A stretch of 41,346 nucleotides of DNA from Marinilabiliaceae bacterium (GTDB lineage Bacteria > Bacteroidota > Bacteroidia > Bacteroidales > Marinilabiliaceae): the NCBI GenBank assembly GCA_009777175.1, contig WRMI01000023.1, positions 1 to 41,346 of the forward strand, in the 5' to 3' direction. Shown piece after piece: positions 17,416 through 26,293 of the stretch. Within the stretch, counting starts at the first letter, position 1. Each line of letters starts with the position of its first letter. Below the pieces are notes generated by a model. That model had not been told where the DNA came from. It made no database searches and worked only from the letters and a program-made list of their open reading frames with translations. The translations under genes were made by a program, and so were the position numbers.

Positions 17416-19283
17416 AAGAATACAGGTTTCATACCAATAAGTAGCACGTCGTCTGTTTGTTCGTTTTTCCCTTTCCATTGGTCGTAAAGTTTTCCAATAA
17501 CTTTTTCTTGCTCGTCAATATGATGTTGGCTAATATCTAATAGTGTTTTTCTCAATCTTTTTGAGGAGTACTTTTTAGTTGTGTCTTCAAAGCCACCAAA
17601 TTGGTCAGCATAACCGTCAGAAAACAAATAAATACAATCATTTGGCATTAATTGTAAAAAATTATTTGTAAATGTTTTGTTTTCATGAATGTCGGAGTAT
17701 GCAACGGGCATTTTATCTGCTTTAATTTCAATAAGTTCGTTGTTACGAATTAAAATCAAAGGATTATAAGCACCTGCATATTGTAGAGTCATTGTAGGAT
17801 AGTCAATTACGCAAAGCGCAACGTCCATGCCGTCTTTTGTGTATTCGTCGTGTCCTGACGGGTTGAGGGAACGCACAACATTTTTCCGAAGTTTGTTTAA
17901 AATTTCATTAGCAAATAATTCACTTTCTCTGTTTACAATTTCGTTTAAAAATGCCACTCCCAAAATGCTCATAAAAGCACCGGGTACGCCGTGTCCCGTA
18001 CAATCGGCGGCTACAATAATTAATTTATCTTCTTTTTTTGACATCCAATAAAAGTCCCCGCTAACAATATCGCGGGGCAAATAATAAATAAACATCTCAA
18101 CGTAGCCTGATAATAGTCTTGAGGTAGGAAGTAACGCCTTCTGAATACGGTGCGCATAAATTATACTATCAATCATTTCCCTGTTTTGATTATTAATTTG
18201 GTCACGCTGTTTGACAATTGCCGCATTTTGAGATTGTAATAGGTTGGTTAGATGCTGTGTACGTTTGAAATTGCGAAAAATTATAATTCCGAATACACCA
18301 ATAGTCGTTGTTAAAAAAGAAAATACGATAATAGCTATCCAAAGTTTTGTTCGGGTTTCTTTAAATCCTGTGATTCTCCTGTCCAGTCTGTTAATTTGCT
18401 CAATTTTGGCATCAATTTGTTCAACATATTGAGTATTAATACTATCTTGCTCTGCAATTATTTTATCTTTTTGTGCACTCAAAATTTTTCGGCGCTCAAT
18501 TAATTCGTTTTGTTCTTTTAGTTCTTTTTTTCGTATAAAGATTTCGTTATTGAGGCTTGTCAAATGAAAATGATTCTCTTCGATTTCAGCGTTCATAACA
18601 GCAATTTCACAGTTTTTTTGGTCAATTTCATCAACATTTTTGGCAATAATTTTTTCTTGTTGAGCAATATTCAACTTGTGAACTTCTGTTTCTTTTTTCA
18701 AACGCTCATTGTCAACGACAAGGTTGTCAAATTCCACTTTTGTATCTTTAAAGAGAGACTGCCAATCAACAGCATTTTTTATTGAGTTATAGGGCAACCC
18801 AGCCCAATAAGTGAAACCCGCCCGCTTTAACGCCCCTTCGTTAACTTCGTAATGAACATTATCTTCAAATATCACAAAATTTATCATCGACTGATTAAAA
18901 GAAGCACCCTCCGTAATAAGCAAAAACTTGTTGGACTCGGCAACTTTCATCAAACTATCAATATTAATATCGGGATATTGATTAATATTAACATACAGCA
19001 AGTGAAGTTTATTCAGGTTGTCAACGTTTTTTAAAGAAAAAATCTTTACCTTTTTACCTCTTAAATTTTGAGGAACTGCCAGATTGCCAAGAGCACGACT
19101 TAAATTCTTGTCAGGCTCTAATAAGCCCATTATTATTGTCTTTTCTTCACTTGGCCAAGTTATTTGACGGATAAAATTACAAATATGTAGCGCACGCTCC
19201 TCGTCAGTAAAATTATTTGGTGTAAAACCACACAAAATAATGTAAAACAAGCAAAAGAGTATGATACTTTTTCTATTTTTCAT
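17412..19283 (-). CDS. Membrane SpoIIE/PP2C-type phosphatase with YfiR-like sensor domain
   Basis: A 623-residue protein. Signal peptide (1-25); a YfiR-like/DUF4154 domain (about 28-170, EERALHICNFIRQITWP through NFVIFEDNVHYEVNEGALKRAGF); a long coiled coil (about 180-305); a transmembrane helix (about 311-333); a short coiled coil; and a SpoIIE phosphatase domain (about 385-622). Metal-binding acids are present: Asp410 (SGDFYW), Asp427 (ADCTGHG), Asp556 (FSDGYAD) and Asp611/Asp612 (TDDVLL). The sensor domain should be periplasmic and the phosphatase cytoplasmic, suggesting signal transfer across the membrane to a partner-switching anti-anti-sigma-type target, which is not in the window. The stop codon lies inside a heptamer array. 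Confidence 0.9.
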   Translation of the reverse strand: MKNRKSIILFCLFYIILCGFTPNNFTDEERALHICNFIRQITWPSEEKTIIMGLLEPDKNLSRALGNLAVPQNLRGKKVKIFSLKNVDNLNKLHLLYVNINQYPDINIDSLMKVAESNKFLLITEGASFNQSMINFVIFEDNVHYEVNEGALKRAGFTYWAGLPYNSIKNAVDWQSLFKDTKVEFDNLVVDNERLKKETEVHKLNIAQQEKIIAKNVDEIDQKNCEIAVMNAEIEENHFHLTSLNNEIFIRKKELKEQNELIERRKILSAQKDKIIAEQDSINTQYVEQIDAKIEQINRLDRRITGFKETRTKLWIAIIVFSFLTTTIGVFGIIIFRNFKRTQHLTNLLQSQNAAIVKQRDQINNQNREMIDSIIYAHRIQKALLPTSRLLSGYVEMFIYYLPRDIVSGDFYWMSKKEDKLIIVAADCTGHGVPGAFMSILGVAFLNEIVNRESELFANEILNKLRKNVVRSLNPSGHDEYTKDGMDVALCVIDYPTMTLQYAGAYNPLILIRNNELIEIKADKMPVAYSDIHENKTFTNNFLQLMPNDCIYLFSDGYADQFGGFEDTTKKYSSKRLRKTLLDISQHHIDEQEKVIGKLYDQWKGKNEQTDDVLLIGMKPVFL

Positions 19284-19298
19284 TTTTAAAAATTTTTA

Positions 19299-19306
19299 CA
19301 AAAATA
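19299..19306 (-). promoter_or_regulatory. -7 box of the SpoIIE-type phosphatase gene
   Basis: TATTTTTG on the minus strand lies 15 bases before the ATG at 19283, matching TAnnTTTG and implying a leader of about 10 bases. Confidence 0.55.
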
Positions 19307-19429
19307 GATAAATTTTTTGAATTTCAGACACAAAAAATTTTTTTTATAATTATTAATAATGCTAAAACATCTTTTTATTACGAAAACGAAAATCGTAACT
19401 GATAGACATCAAATTCACCCTTATTGCAA

Positions 19430-22108
19430 TTATTTCCCAAATCCTTTGAACAATTGTCCAAGCATATTTACTACATTAACAACGGTTTGTTGGTCATCGA
19501 TTGGAATTTTCATGTAACTTTGTCCTGTCTTTTCGTCTCGTTCAACTATTGATGAAACAAGTTTTTGTGTTGCTTCTGGCGATGACAATGTTTGTGCCAA
19601 CCCGCTTAGAAAACGCAACCCGCCCGATAATAAATCGTAAGGTCCTTGTGGTGTTGCCGGAGATTCAGGAGTAGGAAGTTTTTCCATTTCGAGTTGAGGA
19701 GTTTGAATTTCGGTTGGAGAAATATCGTCATCGTCTACATAATGTAATGGATCATTTTCCTTTTCTATATCGTCAACTTGTTCTAAGTCTTCATCTTCAA
19801 TATCGTCCTTATCTACAATATTTTCCGCACTTTCGACTTCATCCTTTTCTTCCAAAACAACTTTTTCTTTACCTTCGTTCAAATGTTCTTCTATTTCAGA
19901 TTGTATTTGTGCTTCAATAAATTTTTCATCAAAAATAAGTGGAAGTTTTGTTCCCATTTCAATTGGTTCCATCTCTTCATCTGTTGATACAACTGCTTCG
20001 TCACTTATTTCGGTACTACCTGCAACTGCTTCCACTGTTTCCATAAATTTAGTAAAGCTATCTTTATCCATAAAAATGGCATCTTCGCCTTTATCGAGTA
20101 TTCCTTGCGCTAATGCGCTTTTGAAACCTAAAACAAAAAGCATGCGATGCTCAATGGTTTCTTTGGCAATAAAATTAATAACTTGTACATTATTTTTTTG
20201 TCCCATTCGATGCACTCGTGCAATTCTTTGTTCGAGAACTGCGGGGTTCCATGGAATATCAAGGTTAATTACCAAAGATGCAGATTGCAGGTTTAATCCT
20301 GTACTTCCTGCGTCAGTCGACAAAAATACTCTACAATCGGGGTCGGAATTAAAATGGTCAAAAAGATTTTTGCGCTTGTTGCTTGGCACTCCACCATGTA
20401 AATGCTCATAAGGCACTCCTCTAAAGTCCAATTCCTTTGATACTAAATGCGTCATACGTTTCCATTGACTAAAAACAACAACTTTATCTTCTGACGACTC
20501 AAAAATCTCATCGAGGATATTCATAAGTTCCTCAATTTTAGTGTCGTGGCGGTTTTCATAATCTTGGTCAAGAATATAAGTGCTGTCGCAAAGCATTCGC
20601 ATACTATTAAGCGCTATCATAAGCCTTTGACGGTCAGTTTCACTCAAAAAACCCCAATCGCGCCACTTTGAAACTAACCTTGCAACAGTCTCTTGAAATT
20701 CTATATACATATCCAATTGTTTTTGGGTCATTGGCACAAAAAGGTTTTTGTCCATCCGTTCGGGTAATTGGTTAAGTACTTCTTTTTTGAGGCGCCGCAC
20801 CATTATATCCGACATTTTTTCGCCAATCTCGTGTAAATTTTGATATCCTGTTACTTTGCCCGTCTCAGTAGTAATTTGGTGATAATTCAAAAAACGATAA
20901 TAAGGACCAAGTTTGAACGGATCAACAAACTGCATTATTGAATAAAGGTCCTCTAATTTGTTTTCTAATGGCGTACCTGTCAGTACAATAGCGTAGGTTG
21001 ATTTGATTTTTTTGGTACTTTGCGCTAATTTTGTTTTCCAATTTTTGATACGTTGTGCCTCATCAAGAATAACTAAATCAAATTCAGCATTGTTAATATT
21101 GTTAACATCGTGGCTTGCAGCATGATACGACACGATTTTATAGAATTCATTATTTTTATATTGAGCGCCACGAATATGCTGGGCACCTTCAATAACTTTA
21201 ACAGAACTGTCGGTAAATTTTTGTATTTCAGACTGCCATTGATATTTAAGGGATGTGGGGCAAATAATTAGAACGTTACTAATATTATGTTCATTTTTCA
21301 AAAGTTCGGCTGTTCCGATGGCTTGTATAGTTTTACCTAATCCCATTTCGTCAGCAATCAAACATCGTCCTGCTTTGGCTGCAAACAAAACTCCATACTG
21401 CTGATATGGAAAAAGAGTAGTTTTGAGTAAATTCATTTCTGAATCGGTAGAATAACGTTCAGAAATAATTAAGTTGCGTCTTTGATGTTCACGCACTGTT
21501 AGCACATACTCAAGTGCGTCGTCATAACATCGGAACTCGCTGTTTATTGCACGAGCTTGTTCCAAAAAAGACTCGAAATGAGTATAAGCAGCAGGTTTAA
21601 GAATATTATTGTCGAAAAAATTAGAAGCCAAATCGGAAAAGGCTTGCTTATCTTCTGTTCCGATTCGTATTTTCACCTCTCGCTGCTCGCCATATTGCAG
21701 ATATACAGAGGTATAAGGCGGATTGTACCCTTTTTGCAACATATTTTCTAACCGCAAATTTGAACAAACTTGACGCAATACTGCCTCCAAATGTTTACAA
21801 GTTCCTAAACGATTGGTCTTAAAATCCATACAATTACAGAAATTCATACTATTTGCCGTGCCTACTTTGTTATCTCGTAAGGCAACTTTATATGAATTTT
21901 TTGTTTCTGGATTGAAAACTTTGTAATCGGAAAATACAGGATGTCCATCTAACTTTGTTATATTGAAATATTTATCGACAACAAATTGCTTTCTAAGAGC
22001 TTTTTGCCAAGATTCTAATCCAAGATTTTCGGGCTTTCGATGATAAGAAACCTTTGTTTCGGGCTGACGTATCCTCTGTAATTTATTTGATTTACGCTTT
22101 TTGTGCAT
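19430..22108 (-). CDS. SWIM zinc-finger SNF2-family helicase
   Basis: An 892-residue cytosolic ATPase. The basic N-terminus (KKRKSNKLQRIR) is followed by a SWIM zinc finger with Cys91, Cys93, Cys104 and His106. SNF2 motifs: Walker A ADEMGLGKT (Lys about 259), Walker B VILDEAQ, LTGTPLENKLEDLYS; second lobe VVFSQWKRM, STDAGSTGLNLQSA, and arginine fingers QRIARVHRMGQ. From about residue 690 a long acidic, low-complexity extension (many Glu/Asp) leads to a short hydrophobic C-terminal segment. SNF2 proteins translocate on double-stranded DNA to move bound proteins. It starts two bases after the stop of an Rpn-type nuclease gene, so both products are likely made together. Confidence 0.9.
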   Translation of the reverse strand: MHKKRKSNKLQRIRQPETKVSYHRKPENLGLESWQKALRKQFVVDKYFNITKLDGHPVFSDYKVFNPETKNSYKVALRDNKVGTANSMNFCNCMDFKTNRLGTCKHLEAVLRQVCSNLRLENMLQKGYNPPYTSVYLQYGEQREVKIRIGTEDKQAFSDLASNFFDNNILKPAAYTHFESFLEQARAINSEFRCYDDALEYVLTVREHQRRNLIISERYSTDSEMNLLKTTLFPYQQYGVLFAAKAGRCLIADEMGLGKTIQAIGTAELLKNEHNISNVLIICPTSLKYQWQSEIQKFTDSSVKVIEGAQHIRGAQYKNNEFYKIVSYHAASHDVNNINNAEFDLVILDEAQRIKNWKTKLAQSTKKIKSTYAIVLTGTPLENKLEDLYSIMQFVDPFKLGPYYRFLNYHQITTETGKVTGYQNLHEIGEKMSDIMVRRLKKEVLNQLPERMDKNLFVPMTQKQLDMYIEFQETVARLVSKWRDWGFLSETDRQRLMIALNSMRMLCDSTYILDQDYENRHDTKIEELMNILDEIFESSEDKVVVFSQWKRMTHLVSKELDFRGVPYEHLHGGVPSNKRKNLFDHFNSDPDCRVFLSTDAGSTGLNLQSASLVINLDIPWNPAVLEQRIARVHRMGQKNNVQVINFIAKETIEHRMLFVLGFKSALAQGILDKGEDAIFMDKDSFTKFMETVEAVAGSTEISDEAVVSTDEEMEPIEMGTKLPLIFDEKFIEAQIQSEIEEHLNEGKEKVVLEEKDEVESAENIVDKDDIEDEDLEQVDDIEKENDPLHYVDDDDISPTEIQTPQLEMEKLPTPESPATPQGPYDLLSGGLRFLSGLAQTLSSPEATQKLVSSIVERDEKTGQSYMKIPIDDQQTVVNVVNMLGQLFKGFGK

Positions 22109-22110
22109 AA

Positions 22111-23046
22111 TTATTTATTGAAATGTTGATAATTTTGTTTTTTCAGTTCGGCAATTGTTTTTTCCATTTCTGCGATTGTTAGATCTTTGTCGGCAATAGT
22201 TTTGATATTGTCGGCAATAGTTTTATCTTTGTCCGCAATTATTTTGATGTTTTCTTCTATCTGACGTTCTTTATCTTGAAGTTCCTTAATAATATCGTCT
22301 TCTAATTCCATTTCACGTCTCTTTTTGGGGTCTTCCATTGCTTTTCGCAAGCGGCGAATAATCTGTTGGTATTCTTTGGGGAAAGACTCGTCATCTACAT
22401 CTAAAATATGTTGAGTATTAGTAACATTACTTTGGTCGAAAACACTCAATATCTTTTCAAGATCATTACGGCGTCGCGCTTTCAGTTCTCGTATCTGTAC
22501 AATCCACGAACGGTGATGAAGCCCTGTTATAAACTCGCCCGATGCAGGGAATTCATCGCCGGTATAAGCGTCTTTTACATTGTAATTAACTTGCAGTACG
22601 GGACGTGCGGGTAAATCCATACCATAATCAAGAAAATAGATGCAGTAAATTTGTCGCATTTTTTCCTGTTTTACCTCTTTGAACTCTTTTTTCCCTTTTT
22701 TCCTAGTAATCGTAACAAAGTAACTATTGTTCGGATTTTGATACTCAACGCCCAAATATCGTCGAAAACGCATCAAATCTGATTGAAGTTTGGCTTTTTG
22801 CAATTCGATAATTACCGTTTTGAAACCTATTTCAGTTTCTATTTTTGCCGAAAAGTCAAAATGACAAACCGTTAGAGGCGACCGTTCTTCGTTGTGCCTT
22901 GGAATTTCTAATGTTCGTTCCTGTGCGCAAAACTCTAATTCAATGATATTCTCACCAATTATTGCAGAAAGTAAAAGTTTTGCTGCTTTATTGTCTTCCA
23001 GCATATATTTGAACACTACATCGTAAATTGGATTGGCTATGTGCAT
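22111..23046 (-). CDS. Rpn/PDDEXK_2-family PD-(D/E)XK nuclease with C-terminal coiled coil
   Basis: A 311-residue protein. The N-terminus NPIYDVVFKYMLEDN and the catalytic core FDFSAKIETEIG...VIIELQKAK (Asp64, Glu81, Gln83, Lys84) match the Rpn / PD-(D/E)XK nuclease family often labelled transposase-like in Bacteroidota. These are DNA endonucleases linked to recombination and, in some cases, phage defence. Residues about 250-305 form a coiled coil made of seven-residue repeats (NIKIIAD, KDKTIAD, NIKTIAD, KDLTIAE, MEKTIAE), encoded by 21-base DNA repeats. It lies between pssA (47-base gap) and the SNF2 helicase (2-base gap). No transposon ends are visible around it. Confidence 0.85.
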   Translation of the reverse strand: MHIANPIYDVVFKYMLEDNKAAKLLLSAIIGENIIELEFCAQERTLEIPRHNEERSPLTVCHFDFSAKIETEIGFKTVIIELQKAKLQSDLMRFRRYLGVEYQNPNNSYFVTITRKKGKKEFKEVKQEKMRQIYCIYFLDYGMDLPARPVLQVNYNVKDAYTGDEFPASGEFITGLHHRSWIVQIRELKARRRNDLEKILSVFDQSNVTNTQHILDVDDESFPKEYQQIIRRLRKAMEDPKKRREMELEDDIIKELQDKERQIEENIKIIADKDKTIADNIKTIADKDLTIAEMEKTIAELKKQNYQHFNK

Positions 23047-23093
23047 ATCTTATTGTATTATTTATTTGATTTATACGTAATTATATATTTTAT

Positions 23094-23858
23094 TTAAGAA
23101 GATTTATACTTTTTTTTTTGAAAGTCATAAAAAAGATTCAATACTACTGAAAAAAGAACATAAAAAGGAACAATAACAAATAATGCCCTTAAACCCATAA
23201 ATATCAAAGCTATAAGCGAAACTTCAAGTAAAATAAAACGATGTTCATTTCCTTTCCAACGAAAATGCTTGAATTTTAATGAAAACATTGGTATTTCGCT
23301 CACAAGAAGATATGATAAAAAGAAAATCAGAAACAGTATAAACAAAGGATTTTTAAAAAATGGTGGAAAATTTTCATACGAAAAAACAGTGTAAACGTAT
23401 GAAACAGAGAACATTCCTGTTGCGGTTGTTGTAAGTCCGCGAAAATTGTCCGTTTGAGTAGTGTCATTATTGAATTTTGCAAGTCTTAACGCAGAAAATA
23501 CTGTTAAAAAAAAGGGAATAAGTAGCAAAATTTGGTCGCTGTAACTGAGGTTCCAAAATTCACCTGCCCATGAACCTGTAATAAAATAGTGCAATAATGA
23601 AGAGTATGCCGCAGCGGGTGCAAAACCAAAACTAATGAGGTCTGCAAAAGAATCTAAATCTTTGCCAATGAGGCTATAAGCGTTTAATTGTCGTGCTGCA
23701 AAACCGTCAAAAAAGTCAAAAACTGCGGCAAGCAACACGCAAACCACCGTCAAATCGGGGCGTCCCAAAATTGCAAAATAGGTTCCAAATGCACCCAGCA
23801 ACAAATTTAAACTTGTTAGAAAATTTGGAATATTTTTAATTAAAATCTTTGTAAACAT
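23094..23858 (-). CDS. pssA: CDP-diacylglycerol-serine O-phosphatidyltransferase
   Basis: A 254-residue multi-pass inner-membrane enzyme making phosphatidylserine, precursor of phosphatidylethanolamine. The CDP-alcohol phosphotransferase signature D-G-x2-A-R-x8-G-x3-D-x3-D is complete: Asp51, Gly52, Ala55, Arg56, Gly65, Asp69 and Asp73. The segment SFGFAPAAAYS after it is typical for PssA. Seven or eight hydrophobic segments are visible, with a lysine-rich C-terminus. The gene may head the transcript that continues into the Rpn nuclease and helicase genes. Confidence 0.93.
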   Translation of the reverse strand: MFTKILIKNIPNFLTSLNLLLGAFGTYFAILGRPDLTVVCVLLAAVFDFFDGFAARQLNAYSLIGKDLDSFADLISFGFAPAAAYSSLLHYFITGSWAGEFWNLSYSDQILLLIPFFLTVFSALRLAKFNNDTTQTDNFRGLTTTATGMFSVSYVYTVFSYENFPPFFKNPLFILFLIFFLSYLLVSEIPMFSLKFKHFRWKGNEHRFILLEVSLIALIFMGLRALFVIVPFYVLFSVVLNLFYDFQKKKYKSS

Positions 23859-23922
23859 TGTGAAAAATATTTTGATATTTTCTAACCTGCATTATTCATA
23901 TATCTATTATAACGCAAAGGCG

Positions 23923-23930
23923 CAAAGTTA
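23923..23930 (-). promoter_or_regulatory. Possible -7 box of pssA inside a CTTTGCG repeat word
   Basis: TAACTTTG followed by CG on the minus strand matches TAnnTTTG. It is part of a CTTTGCGCCTTTGCG repeat word of the kind also seen near 37390. The leader to 23858 would be about 60 bases. Confidence 0.4.
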
Positions 23931-24042
23931 AGAACGCATTAATAGTCTTTAGTTTTCAGTTTCAGTTATTTTTGTGTTCCTTTTCGTTTAGAATGTATTT
24001 TCATTTTTTTTATGAATAATACCAGTTAGTTGAAAAGATTTT

Positions 24043-24615
24043 TTAATAATTGACTGCTTCTAATTCGAAATAAGCCTGCGGGTGTTCGCAGCATGGACAA
24101 CTATTAAGGGCTTTTTCGCCAGTGTGTGAATAACCGCAGTTACGACAAACCCATGTTTTCTTTTCTTTTCGTTTAAAAACTTCTTCTTTTTCGATGTTTT
24201 GCAACAATTTACGATAGCGCTCTTCGTGTCTTTTTTCAACAGTTGCAACTAATTTGAATGCTGTTGCAATTCTGGGAAAACCTTCTTCTTCGGCTATTTT
24301 GGCAAATTCGGGGTATAACAGTTCCCATTCTTCGTGTTCGCCGTCGGCTGCTGCGAGTAGGTTTTCAGCGGTGTTTCCTATTATTCCTGCAGGATAAACG
24401 GCAGTAATTTCTACCATACCTCCTTCCAGAAATTTAAAGAAAAGTTTAGCGTGCTCTTTTTCTTGTGCTGCTGTTTCTTCAAAGAATGCGGCAATTTGTT
24501 CTAAGCCTTCTTTTTTGGCTTTGCTCGCAAAAAATGTATATCGATTGCGAGCTTGAGATTCTCCAGCAAATGATTTTAATAAATTTTGCTCGGTTCGTGT
24601 TCCTTTGATACTCAT
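24043..24615 (-). CDS. rbr: Rubrerythrin
   Basis: A 190-residue cytosolic non-haem iron protein that reduces hydrogen peroxide in anaerobes. The four-helix domain carries the diiron ligands in [10 protein letters not shown] (Glu19), EKEHAKLF (Glu52, His55), DGEHEEW (about Glu93-96) and VEKRHEERY (Glu127, His130). A C-terminal rubredoxin-like domain has Cys157, Cys160, Cys173 and Cys176 ([19 protein letters not shown]). The length is standard. It is a single gene with its own promoter and points to an anaerobic or microaerophilic lifestyle. Confidence 0.96.
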   Translation of the reverse strand: MSIKGTRTEQNLLKSFAGESQARNRYTFFASKAKKEGLEQIAAFFEETAAQEKEHAKLFFKFLEGGMVEITAVYPAGIIGNTAENLLAAADGEHEEWELLYPEFAKIAEEEGFPRIATAFKLVATVEKRHEERYRKLLQNIEKEEVFKRKEKKTWVCRNCGYSHTGEKALNSCPCCEHPQAYFELEAVNY

Positions 24616-24656
24616 AATGAAATATTTACAAATAATTTTTAATAGAAATAAAAGTA

Positions 24657-24664
24657 CAAAAGTA
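24657..24664 (-). promoter_or_regulatory. -7 box of rubrerythrin
   Basis: TACTTTTG followed by TA on the minus strand, matching TAnnTTTG, lies 41 bases before the ATG at 24615. Confidence 0.55.
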
Positions 24665-24728
24665 GATATTTTTTTAGTAAAAAAAAGATTTTTTATATTT
24701 TTTCAAACAAAAACAAATTTTTTTCCTA

Positions 24729-24911
24729 TTAAGGCAAAAATAAATTACGTTTTAAGGTTGATTCTATAGATGGGTATATATCAGGCAAAAGATCTTGTCC
24801 TAAAGTTCCTTCAATAATATAACCATTAAATTCAATTATTGCATCGTAAATCGGGTTGAAATGAGCGCCACGTAGATAACCCCGAGTTAACGTAAGCGCA
24901 ACTCGGTGCAC
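24729..24911 (-). pseudogene. Possible gene fragment (60 codons), origin unclear
   Basis: An open stretch reads MHRVALTLTRGYLRGAHF, then NPIYDAIIEFNGYIIEG and a short tail. The NPIYD word and about 17 bases around it resemble the 5' end of the Rpn nuclease gene at 23046, but the similarity stops after a few residues. The stretch 24840-24905 is richer in GC than its surroundings. It has no promoter of its own. It could be a decayed Rpn-type remnant, another dispersed repeat, or chance. Confidence 0.25.
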
Positions 24912-25107
24912 ATATATATGGGATGTAGAAAAGGAATGTTCGTTTTTCTACCAAGCGATGCATTTGTTTTAAACGCAATTGACCTTTGCGTTTAAAAATG
25001 AAAAATGCAATCTAAGAAAAATCCGCAAAAATCCGCCTAATCCGTCAAATCCGCGAATCTCCAAAACAAAACAAAAAATATTTTTTCAAATAAATAAAAA
25101 AAACAAT
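24912..25107. repeat. Hairpins and short repeat words upstream of gldA
   Basis: The gap between rubrerythrin and gldA contains a GTAGAAAA/TTTTCTAC hairpin (24925-24951). A perfect 12-base inverted repeat TTTTAAACGCAA with a seven-base loop lies at 24967-24997, and four ATCCG(C/T) words at 25020-25057. TTTTCTACCAAGCG at 24944 recurs at about 35450. These look like dispersed intergenic repeats; no gene is seen. Confidence 0.6.
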
Positions 25108-25115
25108 TAACTTTG
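25108..25115 (+). promoter_or_regulatory. -7 box of gldA
   Basis: TAACTTTG followed by C lies 14 bases before the ATG at 25130 and matches TAnnTTTG. The implied leader is under 10 bases. Confidence 0.55.
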
Positions 25116-25129
25116 CAAAAATTTTACAA

Positions 25130-26038
25130 ATGTCAATTTCAGTAACAAAAGTATCACATTTTTACGGAAAACAGCAAGCACTCAAAGAGGTATCGTTTAG
25201 TTTACGTGGCGGCGAAGTGGTTGGATTTTTGGGACCAAATGGTGCCGGAAAATCAACTATGATGAAAATTTTGACAGGTTTTTTGCCTCAAACGTCTGGC
25301 GAAGTATTCGTTGCAGGTGAAAATGTTTTAGAAAACAACGTTTCATTTCGTTCTAAAATTGGGTATCTACCTGAACATAATCCTCTTTATTCAGACTTGT
25401 ATGTTTCTGAATATTTGGATTTTATAGCATCAATTTATAAAATAAAAAATAAAAGAGAACGAATAAAAGAGATGATTGAATGTGTAGGCTTAACTCCCGA
25501 GCGGCAAAAAAAAATCGGTGCACTTTCAAAAGGCTTTCGGCAACGTGTAGGATTGGCGCAAGCGCTACTTCCCAATCCAGAAGTGTTGATTTTAGACGAA
25601 CCAACTACAGGTTTTGACCCTAATCAGATTTCAGAAGTACGAACTTTAATTAAAAATTTAGGTCAATCCAAAACGATTTTATTATCTACTCATATTATGC
25701 AGGAAGTCAAAGCGATATGCGAGCGTGTAATCATAATTCACTCTGGTTCTATTGTTGCCGACGAGCATCCCGATGCGTTAGAATCATTGAATTTAAGTGG
25801 TGACACAATTCTTGAGGTGGAATTCGATAAGCCCTTTATTTTGGAAAAACTTTTTTCAATAAAAGGTATAAAAAAATTAGAAAAATTAACGACCGAACGG
25901 ATTTTGGTTATTGTTGCCGCCGGATTAGAAGTGAGACCCGAAATTTTTAAATTTGCCGTAGATAATAATTTAGTTCTTATGTCTTTAACAAAAAAACATC
26001 AATCGTTAGAAGAGGTTTTTTATAGTTTGACTAACTAA
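25130..26038 (+). CDS. gldA: ABC transporter ATPase, GldA-like
   Basis: A 302-residue cytosolic ATPase. Walker A GPNGAGKST (about 34-42), the Q-loop region IGYLPEHNPLY, signature LSKGFRQRVGLAQAL, Walker B VLILDEPTTGFDP and H-loop LLSTHIM are all intact. The start MSISVTKVSHFYGKQQAL and the YLPEHNPLY segment resemble GldA of the GldAFG complex linked to gliding in Bacteroidota; close homologues also occur in non-gliding species. A C-terminal domain (about 215-302) resembles the DUF4162-type tail of such ATPases. No permease gene (GldF/GldG) is adjacent, so the partner must be elsewhere. ABC ATPase certain, GldA orthology likely. Confidence 0.9.
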   Translation: MSISVTKVSHFYGKQQALKEVSFSLRGGEVVGFLGPNGAGKSTMMKILTGFLPQTSGEVFVAGENVLENNVSFRSKIGYLPEHNPLYSDLYVSEYLDFIASIYKIKNKRERIKEMIECVGLTPERQKKIGALSKGFRQRVGLAQALLPNPEVLILDEPTTGFDPNQISEVRTLIKNLGQSKTILLSTHIMQEVKAICERVIIIHSGSIVADEHPDALESLNLSGDTILEVEFDKPFILEKLFSIKGIKKLEKLTTERILVIVAAGLEVRPEIFKFAVDNNLVLMSLTKKHQSLEEVFYSLTN

Positions 26039-26209
26039 AATAGTACTTTCAAAATATAAGATACCTACTCTTCTATCATTCTTAATGGTATTTTATTTCG
26101 TAAAAATAAGTGTATCCCCAAGGAATAATATAATGACACTGAATCTTTAGAAGCACCTTAATAGTTACAAAAATAATAGTTGTCAGGATGTAAATACAAA
26201 AATTTCATA

Positions 26210-26217
26210 TATTTTTG
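26210..26217 (+). promoter_or_regulatory. -7 box of smpB
   Basis: TATTTTTG followed by CA matches TAnnTTTG. Transcription would start at about 26222, which excludes the upstream in-frame TTG at 26180 as a start and supports the ATG at 26294. Confidence 0.6.
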
Positions 26218-26293
26218 CAAATTGAAATTTATGAAAAAACATTTCAAAACAAACAATTTCAATAATTTACAAAATATAAACGGTAAAAAAGAG

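Noticed and set aside
21290..21370. Possible one-base shift in the helicase ATPase motif region
   Set aside because: My hand count of bases there was off by one in a stretch of A residues, but the frame is open across the whole gene and the Walker A region is complete, so I treat it as a counting slip.
22111..23046. Rpn-family gene as an insertion sequence
   Set aside because: No terminal inverted repeats or target duplications are visible at its edges; it is tightly packed with its neighbours.
26180..26293. N-terminal extension of SmpB from a TTG at 26180
   Set aside because: The -7 box at 26210-26217 lies inside it, and the ATG at 26294 gives the normal SmpB length.
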